The notes under the pieces were generated by a model, which was given only the letters and a program-made list of their open reading frames with translations, ran no database searches and was not told where the DNA came from. Below are positions 13,181-26,534 of a DNA stretch of 64,000 nt, in pieces (the stretch's first letter is position 1; each line of letters begins with the position of its first letter). The position numbers were made by a program, and so were the translations under genes. Source of the stretch: Enoplosus armatus (taxonomy: Eukaryota > Chordata > Actinopteri > Centrarchiformes > Enoplosidae); the NCBI RefSeq assembly GCF_043641665.1, contig NC_092191.1:20057501-20121500 (forward strand), written 5' to 3'.

Positions 13181-14339
13181 GATGATACAATATGACTGTA
13201 TGACTGTGTATTTTCAAACCATATACATGTTTTAAAAGTTCTTAAATGAAGTTCTTCAACAAATGCGTGTGAGCCCTAAACACATGCATGCCATGCGTCC
13301 CCATGTTCTTCATCACATGAGGATTAAAGGCCAGATCAAATTCAACCCTGTGAGTTCATGTTAACTGGTGTTACCTTGTGCACGGTCAAGGCGTTGGCGT
13401 ATATATATGCATCACTCTAATGACAATATTTACTATGAGTCAAACAGTTGAAATTCAGCATTCAAACAAGTATGATTTACATGTTTTCCACCAAGAATGC
13501 AGCTTGAATTGTGAAATGAGCCAAACAAACCCAAATCTGTGAAAAATGAAGGAACTCTTTATGCTTATGAGTGAAAAGAAATGTGCCAATGTAGTCTCAC
13601 AATTTACACAATAGCATCTTTTTCATATTCTTATTAATACGCTCCATTTCTGAGTGCCTCGTTTTTATCGCTTGTTTGTATTGAAGGGTTGCTAATTGCT
13701 TGAAGAGAGTTTGTAGAAAAGCAGAACATCATTTTGTGGTCCATAAATTCCCCCATTTCAAGTAATGCCTCTTCACTTGTGCTTGATTCATCAAAACATA
13801 GTATAAATAAATGCCCTGAAATATGGAGAAAACATACCGTCTCCCCACACAAAAAACCCGAGCACACAAAGTGGACCTGCAGGGCCATGAAAAGCTGGGG
13901 GCTTCGGTTAACCCTGTCATATCATTTCAGTTGGGTCAGTTCACAAAGTTAGCCTTTTCTGCCTGGACTGTAGCCTTAAATCTCTGGCATATTTCTCCAC
14001 CTCTCTCTCTTGGCCAGAGTGGATCCCACTGCGAGGAAGCCTATTTTGGAGCTCCCACTGGGTGCTTTATAATATCGCCCCATACTAATTTATCCTCCCT
14101 TACCAATTAATTTGGAGCATGTTAGTCTACTGGGACAAAGGTCAGTTATTTTCTGAAAGAGGCTGCTGATGGCCTAAATCATATTTAGTTCAACAGGGAC
14201 TGACTGGTGAGACTGTCCCTGCTTCAACTCATTGTCAATACTATTTTCAGTACATTTCTAATGACGTAACTTTGAAATTCTATTGAAACAATACTTCAAT
14301 CTAAAAAAGCAATAATTCAAACTTATTTTAACTTAGCTT

Positions 14340-14800
14340 TAAAGCTGCTATAATGAATATTTTGACACTAACATGGAGGAAATTGTTATCTGCAATGTGA
14401 AAGGGGTCCCTCATAGTGACTAACATGGAATATTTTTAACCCAACCCTTCCGTTCCCTTCACCTTTATGGAGCGTTTTATCATCTTTCAGCTCATTGTTT
14501 CGGTTTTACAGAGTGAAACTTTAATGTTATGATTCAGTCTCACCGGTCTCAGCAACCTCGCTCCCAGGTCAGGCAGCTGCTTTCAGTGAAAAGGTTCAGA
14601 TGCACCCACTGTGCGCTACCTGCACAGCACCAAACGGCGGACAGGCTAAAGTTATCAACTAGCTGGTGAACTTTCTGAAGCATTTAGCAGCTGAAGAGAC
14701 ACGTACTTCCTTCAGGGTTTGGTGGAGACTAAAACAGAGCTAAAAGGAGGTTGGACAGAAGCATTTGGCGTAACTATTTTCTGAGGTAATAGTATGTCAG
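14340..14800 (-). repeat. dispersed teleost repeat B, copy 2 (reverse)
   Basis: The reverse complement contains TTCACCAGCTAGTTGATAAC, CCGTTTGGTGCTGTGCAGGT and TTCACTGAAAGCAGCTGCCT, matching copy 1. With copy 1 it forms an inverted pair about 1.2 kb apart. Confidence 0.65.
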
Positions 14801-15068
14801 TGTTGTGTTTACAGCTTAGTGAGAACCTTTGCTAGTTTCCCTACCGCTTCACTCACACCTTTTGGTCTTGCACAATCCTCCTGTGGTCGTGTATTAGCAG
14901 CCTCAGAGTTAAAGTTTATTTCACCATTTAAACCAAACACGTAACTGAGCCTTTTCTTTTTCATCTGCCATTCAAACTCCACGCACTCATGTGACATGTT
15001 AGACCCAAATCTGTCAATCTTGGAAGCATTATTTTGCCCTTAGAGGGTGAATTCTGTCTGTATTACTG

Positions 15069-15082
15069 CCATCTAGAGGTGA
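15069..15082 (-). promoter_or_regulatory. CTCF-like core motif
   Basis: The minus strand reads CCTCTAGATGGCAG, 13 of 14 consensus positions. It lies in the inpp5a-pwwp2b interval. Weaker plus-strand matches are at 17702-17715 (CCACTGGGTGGCAG) and 22267-22280 (GCACCAGGGGGCAT). Confidence 0.3.
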
Positions 15083-18000
15083 GTGGCCGAGCACACAGTT
15101 TCAACTTGTGTCTCACTAAACAGCAAAACTTGAGTGAGCGGCAATATCCTCAGTTCCAAAGCAGCTTTTTCTTTTTCAGTAAATAGGGTCCACTCAGAAA
15201 TACTTGTGCGTCACAAGCCTGAAGCCATTCACCGTACTAAAAACAACAACCATTTCAGCAACAGCAGCCCGTCCAAAAACACAGAGGAGGTTGCCCTGCT
15301 CATGGCCAAGATCACCTCTCCCACTCACTCCATTTATTTAAACCATAACTGGCAATGTGTCAAGCCAACGACCCCGTGATTCAGACTTCTTGTAATGAGA
15401 GGACTGTACTAAATATAAACCGAGGGGATTAGGCCTTTTTTTTTTTTTTGGTGCTTGTCAAACACAAAGCTCCTGAAGGTGCTGAAAACAGGCCTGTGTG
15501 TATCTAGGAAACGGCTGCTGCCAAAATGGGAAACAAACCACGCTCTGTGCTGCTCTCCAGAGCCTTATGTAAATGTCCCGGGCAGAGCGGGGCTTAATTG
15601 ACACCAACCGGTGGCCCCGGCCAGAGTGAAAATGATGAAATTGTTCCACCTTGTGACCAACGTATGCTTGCTCTCAACATCAGAACTGAGCTTCCTTGTC
15701 TGACCTGTTTATGCGTTCTGGCAGTCGAGTGTGTCGAGGGTGTAAACTATTTACCTGAAATGAAACTTTTTTTCGTTGAGTGGAAACACACGGACACACA
15801 AACTGGTTGAGCGGCTAAATTAGACGGCGTGCTGCTCCTCATTACACAAGTATCCGCAGAAGGAGCTGGAAAGATTGAATCCTCTCTTTTTTTAAGTACA
15901 GAATCATGGGAACAATGGTGGAAATGGGAGAAAGTCGCTCGAGGAACACAAATGAAAAAAGTGTGCATTCTGGCCTTCTTCCAGGAGATGGCAGTAGATG
16001 TCAAATGTGTTGCGGCCGCTGATCTAATTCCAAAATCTGCATAGTGAAAGAGGATGTGAGGAAAATGAATGTGTCAGTCACTGGCATGGGCATGTTACAA
16101 GTGATGTGGTGACACCTGTACCAGAGGGATATGACGGCTGCAAGGCTATTTCAGGACTCCTCATATCCTGTTGTACAGGATGTTTGCCTACTCTACATTT
16201 ACATACATGTGCTTTTTTGAATGAACATGCTGCTTCCTCTATATGCTGTGGTGCAGTTTGATGTTCTGTTTTCAGCATGGACACCTTAATCTGAACAACG
16301 ACTCATTTAAACACCCCTTCATGTTCAATGAGTCCAACGAAACCTCCATTCTCTAAAGTGTCGGGTTCCTTTTTTGTAATAATTGTTTTTATTTGTTTTT
16401 TTTCAACACAGTACAGCATCTTACAGGCAATCACTGACGAACAGATGACAAAGCAAATCTGGGCGCATAGACGTAGCTGATACAAATGAACGTACCGAAG
16501 CTGGAATGTTTACTTCCTACTGAATTCTGTTCTTTAGATAAATGAAAAGACGAGACCAAATTTCAGAGTAATTCCCCGTATCAGTAGTCCTTCAAATCAG
16601 AGAAGCAATGTACGTCATTCACTTTAACAATTCTTATCTGACTCATCCAGTCCTTGAAGCGCCAATAAAGTCCTAATTCTTGTTCTGACATATCCAATAC
16701 TCTCTCCAATACTTCTGATAACCTGTTTCTGAATCGGAGAGACAAAAAGAGCATTCTAAATGAAGTACCTGCTGCACTTTGAACAGTAATTATCACCCAT
16801 GATTCTCTAACATGGTATATAATAGCATGTGTGTATACTAGTAGTGTGTAAATGCATTTCCAACGGACCACCCTTCATTAGCCAACATGTTTTTCCACAT
16901 ATCGTCTCCTATGTTTGAATTAAGGCCCCTTTCTCAGATCTTTATTGGTGTACAGATTATTTGCCATAATTCTATAAAATGCTGAGGCTAATTAAGGTAG
17001 GATAATAGTTTGTTCTCCTTTGTACTTAATACATTATACCATCATCTGTTAAGCCACAGTCTTTCACATCTCTATACAAACCACTGACTTTTCTTATCCA
17101 ACCACAGTTTCCGTAGAATACTGTTTTCTCAAATGAAATCGATGGTTTATTCCAGATGGACACATTTCCCTGCTCATGTTGAGAGACATGAGACGACTTC
17201 AGATTTCATATGTAAGAACAAGTGCAGTTTCTGCACTGTCGTAGATTACGTTGCAATATTATGGCCGTATTTTTTGTAATACTTACAGAACTCAGAACAT
17301 AAATGCATATATAAATGCCAGGGAAGCAACTGTAGTTACAGACACAACTTACAATGCCTGTCACAGAAGTAATGTTCAGAAGTGCTGAAACATGAAGTAA
17401 ACTAGTGTGTTTTCATGGTGTTGGGAAGCTACAGACGCTGAGGAAGTATCCACCCCGAAGATCTGTGTAAACAGCTGTCAACAAGGGAAACAAAAACACT
17501 AAGCACCTTAAAAAAAAAAACTTAAAAATCGTATTTAGTCTTGTGCACAGTAGCACTCTCCTCAACCTCTTGTTTGACTCTTTCACTTATGTAGCTGGCT
17601 GATCCTGTTAATGAGTATTTGATAAAGTGCTGCGTGTGTGTGTGTGTGTGTGTGTGTGTAGTTATTACTATATTTACATACTGTCAGTTACCTCTAAAGT
17701 ACCACTGGGTGGCAGTATTGGACTTATTTTGCCTCCCTTCAGTGGATGCTGGTTGGAATTGTGAAGACACAGATTCAGTTGATTGTTACCGTGCCAGTTT
17801 GTATTGTTTGGATAATTTAGTCAGTGAGGCATTATCTGACCTTGTGATCCTGGTCAAGTATTGAAAATCATTCACTCCCCGGTTTAACACAAGTTGTTCC
17901 CAAGGCACCTCCTGAGTCTGTAGTGAATTTTGGTTCAATTTAGCTTAAACTGCTTTTGAAGGCCGTCACTCCAGGGTTGTGGGTGGTATCCAGGATTGAC

Positions 18001-18879
18001 TATGGAGATATCTGGCTAATGCCCACACTGACCAGAATCCCATTATCCAGTCCAGATGAGGGGGCATGATAACATCCTGAATGACAGGTCTGTGGCAGCT
18101 GTGTGGTGAGCCCCCCTCCCCGCTCCCCACCCCTCGTCTCCGAGTGTCCGTTCACAGTGGGAGGCGTTTGTTACTGTGTGACAGCTGTCACGGCCCCCTC
18201 TTGCCCTCACCCCTTCCTCCAGCACAGCTTTCCACATCATTACCTCTCACCATAACCTGCTGTCCCTTCAAACCCGTCAACAAAAGGAGAAATCTCTGCA
18301 TATGAGGAAGGAATTTGGTGCAGTGATTAAAATCAGTCAATTTATGAGTCCTCGGTGATTCTGAGCAATAAACTGACGCCTTCAAATTAAAGTGCTTTGT
18401 TTGTAATAAACTAAGAAGGAATTGTAATGGGGCGCCAGAAAAGACCAAGAAGCAACACCTACAGAAGTTCAAACCTTTTCAACAAGAAATTACAAGAAAC
18501 AAGATGTCACCCTGCACACACACTTTGTTTGATTGACAGATGACATTTGGGAAGTGGAGTGCAAAAAGACCCCAGAAATTAGCACTTAGAAGCAAATATG
18601 TGACAAGGAAAACAACATGGAGGTGTGCAGTGAAACATTGAAATAAGTTGATATGGTTGGGTTCTCACCAAAAACTTTCCTGCAGTTTCATGTTAGAGCC
18701 TATGGAAAAACCAACACTATACACCCTCTTCAGGGTGTCCATAATTAGTCTTCAAAAAGTCCATTTGTCAATAGTCCAAAGATTTCATGCAGATCAACTG
18801 TATGTATTAGACTGACAATAGTGAATGGTGAGGGCAGGACTCCCAAGGGGTCACCAGATGATTAGCAAGACTATAGCCG

Positions 18880-19010
18880 TGCTAGTGGCTCTGTGAAAGT
18901 GTGCTGAGGCACAGCAGTGCTTTGAGTTAAATGCTAACATCAGCAAGCTAACATGCTCAGAATGACATCCGTTTAGCAGGTATACTGTGTACTATGCTCA
19001 TCATCTTAAG
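18880..19010 (+). repeat. dispersed teleost repeat C, left part
   Basis: A stretch with AATGCTAACATCAGCAAGCT, AACATGCTCAGAATG and TTTAGCAGGTATACTGTGTA, resembling the left portion of a repeat whose right portion lies at 19675-19912. Confidence 0.5.
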
Positions 19011-19674
19011 TTCGCACTGGATTTATTTCTCTAGGGGGAGGTGGGGCGATCTTAAAATGGCCCGCCCTGTTCAGTGATTTTAATGTGGGTAATTTTCCCC
19101 AACCACCCCAATAATAATTACAGCTGTGATTACGTACTGTTTTTCAGCGAACTCGCTGGTCCTCCTGTAATTTAAATCCCGTGTGGAGCGGCGTCCTTGT
19201 ACTTTAAAGTGGATCTCTGAGTTCTTTTCTGCAGGAAGAGCCGCTTCTCCCACTTCTTTAGTCTTTTTTTTATCAGCTCAGTGTGAAATTTGACTTTTGT
19301 GTGAAAATGGGGAAAGTCAAAAATGTTTTTTGCTGAGCTGATAGATGGAAACACGCCAACACAAACATATAAACCCAGTGATGACACAAAAGCCATCAGG
19401 CTCATCAAATGGGCTGTTGTAATGCTACACATAGTTACTAGTATTCTCTTTTCAACCCTGTTTTTAGCCGATATTGTTTTTTACATTTTGGCAGATTGGG
19501 GTCATTAACAGAATGCCAAATTAGCTATTAGCAGTTCCTGTTTATACAACTATAGACAACTATCACTGGATTCCTTTGATACTCAAGAAAGCTTAAAATG
19601 TGAAAATGTGAAGTTCTGAAGCGTCTTTCTTTCTTTCTAAGTGGATTTATGGAAGTTTCTTTAAATACTGAGAA

Positions 19675-19912
19675 GCATAGTTTTTGTGCCAATCCATCAA
19701 GTGGATGTTGAGATATTGATATTTCACTGGATAAGTGACAACTGGTGTCGTTAAATGGAAAGGCAAGGGATCACCAAAATCACAAGGCTTCATCCTCTGG
19801 GCACCATGAACATCGCTACCAAATTTCATGGCAATCCATCCAATAGTTGTTAGGATATTATCGCCAAAGTGGTGCGACCGACCAGCGGACGAAGAATGCC
19901 ATCCCTAGAGCC
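19675..19912 (+). repeat. dispersed teleost repeat C, right part
   Basis: Contains GATGTTGAGATATTGATATT, CCAAATTTCATGGCAATCCA and TCCAATAGTTGTTAGGATAT, and ends near GCCATCCCTAGAGCC. This is the hallmark 3' half of a repeat common in percomorph genomes. Confidence 0.6.
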
Positions 19913-20067
19913 TTCCCTTTTTACCTCTTCAGGCCACTAAACTCTGCAGGCTCCACATTTAGGCCATAATCTGTGGTTTGGGGTCACAACTAGACATTGC
20001 CTCATTTGAAGTTAGAAAACCTCAGCAATAGGTTTCATGTTCACTTTAGACGGTTTAGCGCAGTTAA

Positions 20068-20310
20068 TGCCAAACCTACAAGACGGTATGGTCATCCTTG
20101 AGGCCTTATCTGGAGGTGGTCGATGGATTCAATATCACCCATGTGGATACGCATGAAATAAAGACACTTGTAGAGAAGAGGATCGCTGAGGTGGTGTTGA
20201 GGAAGCACAGATACAGGCGTGCCATCGAGCAGGCAATGTCAAAGAAAGCAGATGTGGTTTTCCTTTGCGGGATGAGTCATACACAAGCCAATGGACATTC
20301 TTCTGCATAC
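20068..20310 (+). other. unidentified open frame, no ATG at its start
   Basis: An open stretch of about 80 codons. The translation looks protein-like and charged (for example IKTLVEKRIAEVVLRKHRYR and AIEQAMSKKADVVFL), but there is no ATG near the beginning, only an internal Met. I see no clear flanking splice sites and recognise no family. It could be a decayed exon, a transposon remnant or chance. Confidence 0.2.
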
Positions 20311-21210
20311 TAATAGCATGGCTATAATTCATAACATAGCTAGTCAGGGTTGGACAATATTGGTCTTGGCTTTTAAAAGCTGAATATCTTCCTGTTATTG
20401 TCATGCATACCCAATGTGATGACTATGACACAGCTGCATTTTGTAATATCGGAACCAGTTCACTTAATCTAATGAAAACATACTGAATACGAGCACAAAA
20501 TCCCTTTATTAGTCGGTTCCCTCCAAAAGCGCAAGTGCTGGAACTGGCTTTCGATAGCCGACACCTTTGTTGTGAATATAGTTTAATCTTTAATTTAAAA
20601 GACGTCAGCAGTGAGGCGGTTTTACAAGAGAACAAACGTCTCCGCCCAAGGCTGTAAATGCCGTGTGGGATTCTATGCTGTAAACGTGCAATGGCTTTGT
20701 GATTGCCAACACAGCCTACTCCTCTACTGTGCTTTACCATTCTATTGTACTGAGAAATGCAGAAGAATATAATACAATATAGTACGGAGTAGACCATGAA
20801 TCACAGCACGAGTTCCCTATTCAGCACAGCACAGAAGGTCATTTAATCAGATATTGCTCATCTCTTTCAAGTGTAAATTCAGCTATGTGTCCTACATGTG
20901 AGCCATAACTTCTTTAATCCACCGCTCCATGCAAAGTATGCAAGACTCCATCGGGAACTTATTCTATTTCTTCATTTCCTCCTTAAAGACTTTAAAAGTC
21001 GTTGATAAGCGTTTTTGTCATTGACTAACACAATCCCAGATACCACAGAAGAAGAATCCAGCCTGTCTGTCGGATGAGTCACAGGTTGAGCAGCTAATTC
21101 AGGGAGGAGGTCAATCCAATGAGGCGATGACACAGTCCTTCCTGTGTGTACCACCGTCCTGTTGATTCATGGCCTACTTTCCGCAAAGTCCCTGGCACTG
21201 TCACCTTGCA

Positions 21211-21211
<1 letters not shown>

Positions 21212-21249
<38 letters not shown>
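21212..21249. repeat. (CA)n microsatellite
   Basis: About 19 CA units. Confidence 0.95.
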
Positions 21250-21250
<1 letters not shown>

Positions 21251-22574
21251 ATAAGACATAGGGCGGCGTAAACATCTACATGGTTTCTGAGATAGAATGA
21301 AGTCATGAGCATTTACTTCAACAGAACTAACTTTTATTGGAGTAGATTGTATCAGTGATTTGACCTCCACCAATAGGCTAAATGTTAGCTTACATGAACT
21401 AGATCCGCTGAAGTGAAAAAAAGATTCAAATCACTTAGTTTAGTCTAAACTTTAGTCTAAACTAAGCAGTCGCATCACCATTCAAAGGCACTTCAGCACG
21501 CGAACCGCGGACGTTCAGCGCTGACTCGGACTGTTTTCACTTCAGTGGTAACGTTTTGTTTCCACTCCAAGCTGTTGCACACGTTCGGCATCGCACGTGA
21601 GATTAATAGCTCAGCAGCCTGTTATTAACGACAGACTTATCAGATGGTGATTGTCTCTGTTGCTTTCGCGGCCCCCTTTAATGGGCTTTTAACAATGGTG
21701 ATTCAGTATAGTCCTGTATCTTCTACTTCTGCCAAACCTGAAAGCTGATGGCAACACTTTAATGGAGGTTATGGATTTGTGAGCGGGTTCATAGCCTCTT
21801 AAATCCTGCTTGCCGTCTTTGTAAAAAAAAAAAAAAAGGGTCACATTAAATGAGTACAAATTAGGGAGCTGAACGTACGTGGACTTCTTTATCAATGTGG
21901 CACCTTTGAAAAAACGGAGCCGCTCACATGGAGCACACCAAATGTCACACAGTTGAGGCTGGAGTTTGTGACTGGGTCCACTGGATGCCGTCTCGCTCTT
22001 CATTCTTTCACCTTGGTTTGCCCAGCCTTTGTCCTGCATAATTCCACTCTGCATGACTCACCGAGCTGGCATCAAGGTAGTCTGGCACTGATTCTGTCCA
22101 AAAGGTTACAGCATTGTGATTCAGACCCTGAATCACTTAACCATTATGAGCTCTTGATGTCTGGTGCATATGGTGTGTGTGTGTGTGTGGGTGTGTGTGG
22201 GTGTGTGTGTGGGCCAATGTGCATTCACTTACACATTCTTTGTGTGTTGTGAGAGCAGCAGCCTGTGCACCAGGGGGCATTACATTAAGATATTCTATTT
22301 CACCTCGGCTGTGGGGTGAAAACACTGACGATAATTATTTCAGATCTGATATCAAATTAAACACAGATCGTGCGAGATTTAATTAGGGGGTAATTAATTG
22401 CTGCCCTGATTAAGGGTGAATCACAGATACATTCAATCTGGCTGATTCATTTAAGCACACGAAGCATAATGTGTAACAGCTGAAAGGCCTTGCTGGATGG
22501 CTTTAGCAGAGATGCAGTGCAGGGCTCTTTTCTGTCAGAGGAAGCCATTGATTTCCTCCCTGCTGATAACTCTG

Positions 22575-22575
22575 T

Positions 22576-22624
<49 letters not shown>
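22575..22624. repeat. (TG)n microsatellite
   Basis: About 25 TG units. A shorter interrupted TG tract lies nearby at about 22171-22212. Confidence 0.95.
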
Positions 22625-22629
<5 letters not shown>

Positions 22630-25212
22630 AGTCACTCATCTCTGAGCTGGAGCTGGGAGCTGTCGATGAGATGAGTGGAAAACCTGTCAGAGAGTGATGT
22701 GGCAGTTAGACACCACCACGGCCCCGAGGGAACTGTGGGTGAGAAATGTGTTGCCTCTCTGCTGGATTTCACCGTCCTCCTCCAACCAGGGCGAAGGGAG
22801 GCGCCGTAAAAAGACCTGTTCATATACGTTCGAGATAGCCGCTGTTCCATCAGCCTCCATCAATGTGTTTTACCAGGGAGTTTTTGTTCTGTTTGTTCCG
22901 AGAAGCTGAAACATGATAGCGGGTTTTCCCTCTCCACAGTCAAAGTTAAACGCTACTCTAAAGGTACTACTCCTACTAAGCGCTACCCAAAGTTACACGT
23001 TAAACTCAACTTCTACACTGGACATCAAAATTCGAGCAATTTAACATTTTAACCAAGATTAAACAACTATTTTGTTAGCATTCAGCTACAGCTTCTTAGC
23101 TGTAGGTGCTATAAAAGCCCAACAGTGCAGTGTTGAATGCCAACAAAAAAACATTTGTCTCACTGTTATCCACTTTTACTTCAAATATCATATGTCACGT
23201 ACAATATTTCAGGTCACTGGCCGATGAACGTGACCCTGCATGACAAAAACATTGTCTAGAAAGCCGGGAGAACAGAGAAAGTGGGTGGGCTCCCCATAAA
23301 CCAGTGTTGCACCGAATTCTGTGACCCATAAGATTATGCGACAAGAAGAGAAATTTCAACTGTATTGACAAATCCTCCTCCAAATGTTTATACCGTACTT
23401 TCACATATGGGTCTCCAAAAACGGTGCCCCCATGGTATTTAATTGGGCCACAGATTATCTTTGTATGACACTTGAAGATCATCATTTGCCCCGATAAGCT
23501 CGCCCTAGCATCTATCTACGCTTTGCCATGTGTTTGAAGGCTGTACCAGCGACTGGCGTGCAACAGAATTTCAAGAATGAGTCACAGATTTCTTTCTTTG
23601 CTCGTAATATCTTATCTGACCTTCATCCGAAGTGACTGTAAACATTTCCGTTGAACGCACCCGAGGGAGCTGAAACCCAAAACGGACCTGACCTGCCGCC
23701 CCGAGGCCCAAAGCGGCAATTACAGAGAAAACGCTCTGCGCTCGTTATCGCAAAAGTACACTTTGCCTTTCCTTTGCCTGAATTCAGGTCGATGTCTCAC
23801 ACAAGTGAGGGAGTCCGTGATGGGGCCGGCACGCTGAACCCTCTTTGAAGTGCCCGTGTGTGTGTTTCACATGGGGAGAGGCAGAGATAATGACTGCGCA
23901 GCCATGGGTATGAACGCACACAGTGGCATTTCCCCCGTCCGGGAACACAGCCCACAATCGAGGCCCGAAACACTGACTCATCAAGACACGTACTGTAGGG
24001 AGAGCGAGGAGCAGAGAGAGAGAGAGGAGGACAGAGCCAGAGTGGTTGTCGTTTGTTCTGCACATTTGTCATTTCCTCAGTGTCAGACGTTACCTTAACG
24101 AGAGCGCTGAGAACATTTCAAAGGCTTTAACGTGGCCCCCCGCCGCAGACGCCAGCGCGCTTATTCCAGCTGCGGGGGCCGAATGCGAAGCGAGAGTCGT
24201 GGAATGACACGAGCAGCTCCTCTTACCCACTGCGGAGAGGGCGGTGGCGTGCAGAAGACTCGGCGAGCTGTGTGGTTATTATTCTCCTCTGGAACACCAG
24301 CCGATGCTGATCTGCCATACAAGGCCAAAGAATGTCAAATATGAGGGAGGGCAGGGAGCGCGTGAAGCCGGCTCTCTCGCATCTCCGGGCGCACACACAC
24401 ACTTACTTCACGCGCACAGAAATATTGAAGAATCAACAGTTCCCAGGCCTCGGGAGGTGGAAGCTATGCAAACTCAGCTGCTCTGACTTACAGTAAGCAA
24501 GTAAGCTCCTTGGCTTAACCACAACCTGAGCACAGATCTGTTTTCTTTTCTTCCAGAGAGCTGAGCTAAGGCCGTTTTCACAGACCCCCAAGCATTGGAG
24601 GTAAACTCTCTGGTGCTTGTACCATGTCTTATTAGGATTTTCATCTCCACAAACTCCTTGGGTCTGCACCAAGGCTGCAGTAATACCCCAGGCCTCCAGG
24701 CCTCCAGGCCTTTAGGGAAAGCTGTTCATATCAATACAACACCAGCATTTATAGCTACTTTTGAGACAGAAATCAGTTCATTTCAGAGGAATCCATCACT
24801 CCACAATCCAGTTTTTGATAACTGCTGGAGCATAAACTGCTCCGCTAATTGACGTGTGGTTGGTACAACTACGTTCCCACATTTTATTTCAAGTTTCTCT
24901 TAATACAACACTCACATAACCACGTGTACATTGAAACAGTTGCTTTGATCATTCCTTCTGTCCATACTGGCCCCGAAGAGACCCCTTCCTAATGTGTCGC
25001 CAGCCTAAGAGATGGAGGACAAAATCCACAGTCCTTCTTTTTGTGCTAATGCGAAGCTTCAGCTGTCTGAGTTAGCCAGATTAAGTGGGTGTCTCCGGAC
25101 ACTGTTAATTTGCTGAGCTGGAGGGGTAGCAACACAGAGAGGGAACTGAGTTTTAGAAACACTAGTGGAGGATCCCCACTGGCTTCATCAGACTGCTGAA
25201 GCCTGAACTGGA

Positions 25213-25290
25213 AGACGTTTAGATCCTAAGTCGAAATACCACACTGTAGAATATACGTATCAAAATTAAAAGTACTCCCTGTGCAGAATA
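25213..25290 (-). repeat. dispersed teleost repeat D, partial reverse copy
   Basis: ACGTTTAGATCCTAAGTCG, AAATACCACACTGTAGAATA and TTAAAAGTACTCC are diverged reverse complements of the blocks at 28685-28890. Confidence 0.4.
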
Positions 25291-26054
25291 TAGTTGAAAA
25301 AGGTTGTGTGTTAACTGTTGTTACTGTGTTAACTTACTGTAACAGAGCGCTTCCAGCACCACCTATTTCCCGAGGACACGCAAATAAATGTGGCCGGGCC
25401 ACTGTCCGGCCTGACTGGGAGCGGACAACATCAACATGTCAGATCTGTTTTTGCGCCATCAGTTTTTCTTTCTGTTTCAGACCCCCTTTGGTTTCGGTCA
25501 GAGCCTTCCCTAAATCCCTAATCTCAGGCAGAGTTGTCTATTTGTCTTTCTTCCCCATCCTTGTCCCATTGCCCTCTATTCCGCAACTGGGTTAAGCAAC
25601 CTGCTGTGTAGACCAACAGACCGACTTCAGATTTACTTTTCACTGCAGCTCTGACAAATTCATACGCCACACCCATATCTGACCAGATCAGAGAAATACC
25701 TTAAATACATGAACTTATTGTTATTATTTCAGTTTGAAGTAAAGTCAAAATCAGCGTGAGCCACACTTGATTTAGGAGACTTGGATTATGTGCTGGTCAC
25801 TCTAGTTTTTGTTAGATGTGTACATCTTATTTTGTGGTGTGATTCTGCGGCGCAAAGGTCGAACTAGAGGCAAAGAGGCATTTTCAAACATCAGCGTGAA
25901 ACAAAGCAAACAGGACACGCTGAGCTAAAGTGTGAACATAATGTGGTGATCCTGACTGAGGCCATTTTCATTTTGGCACCTGTGGCAGTCCAGCCTCACC
26001 TCATTATCAAAAAGGCGCTAATCCACTGGATCCTGTTAACCTCACACACTCACA

Positions 26055-26088
<34 letters not shown>

Positions 26089-26299
26089 AGATCCCTTTAA
26101 CCCCTCCTTCCGAGTTAATTAGATTGCAGTCTGTTCAGAGGAGAGAGTTTTGGGAGCCATCCGAGGCTCCAGTAAGCGCCTGTTGTGGTGCTGCAATGTT
26201 AATAGTCCTGGATTAGTGAGACAATGGAGGTGGCGCTGGGATCAAGCTGTGAGGAGGCAGGGTTCACAGATGGGATCAGCATAGCTGCAGGGCCGGGCT

Positions 26300-26301
<2 letters not shown>

Positions 26302-26368
<67 letters not shown>
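26302..26368. repeat. (CA)n microsatellite
   Basis: About 33 CA units, the longest dinucleotide array in the window. It is flanked by further CA arrays at 26061-26087 and 26506-26534. Confidence 0.95.
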
Positions 26369-26370
<2 letters not shown>

Positions 26371-26502
26371 ACAAGAGAGTCAATGCAAGTGTGCAAAAAA
26401 TCTACATACGTGTGTGTATGTCCAGATATACAACACAAAAGCACACATATACACACATTACACACACATCAGGAGGATCACATCATCATCATCACATTCC
26501 AG

Positions 26503-26534
<32 letters not shown>

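Noticed and set aside
16581..16871. Minus-strand frame of 96 codons with an A/T-rich flank, considered as a LINE remnant
   Set aside because: I could see no reverse transcriptase or endonuclease motif, and no second copy in the window supports it.
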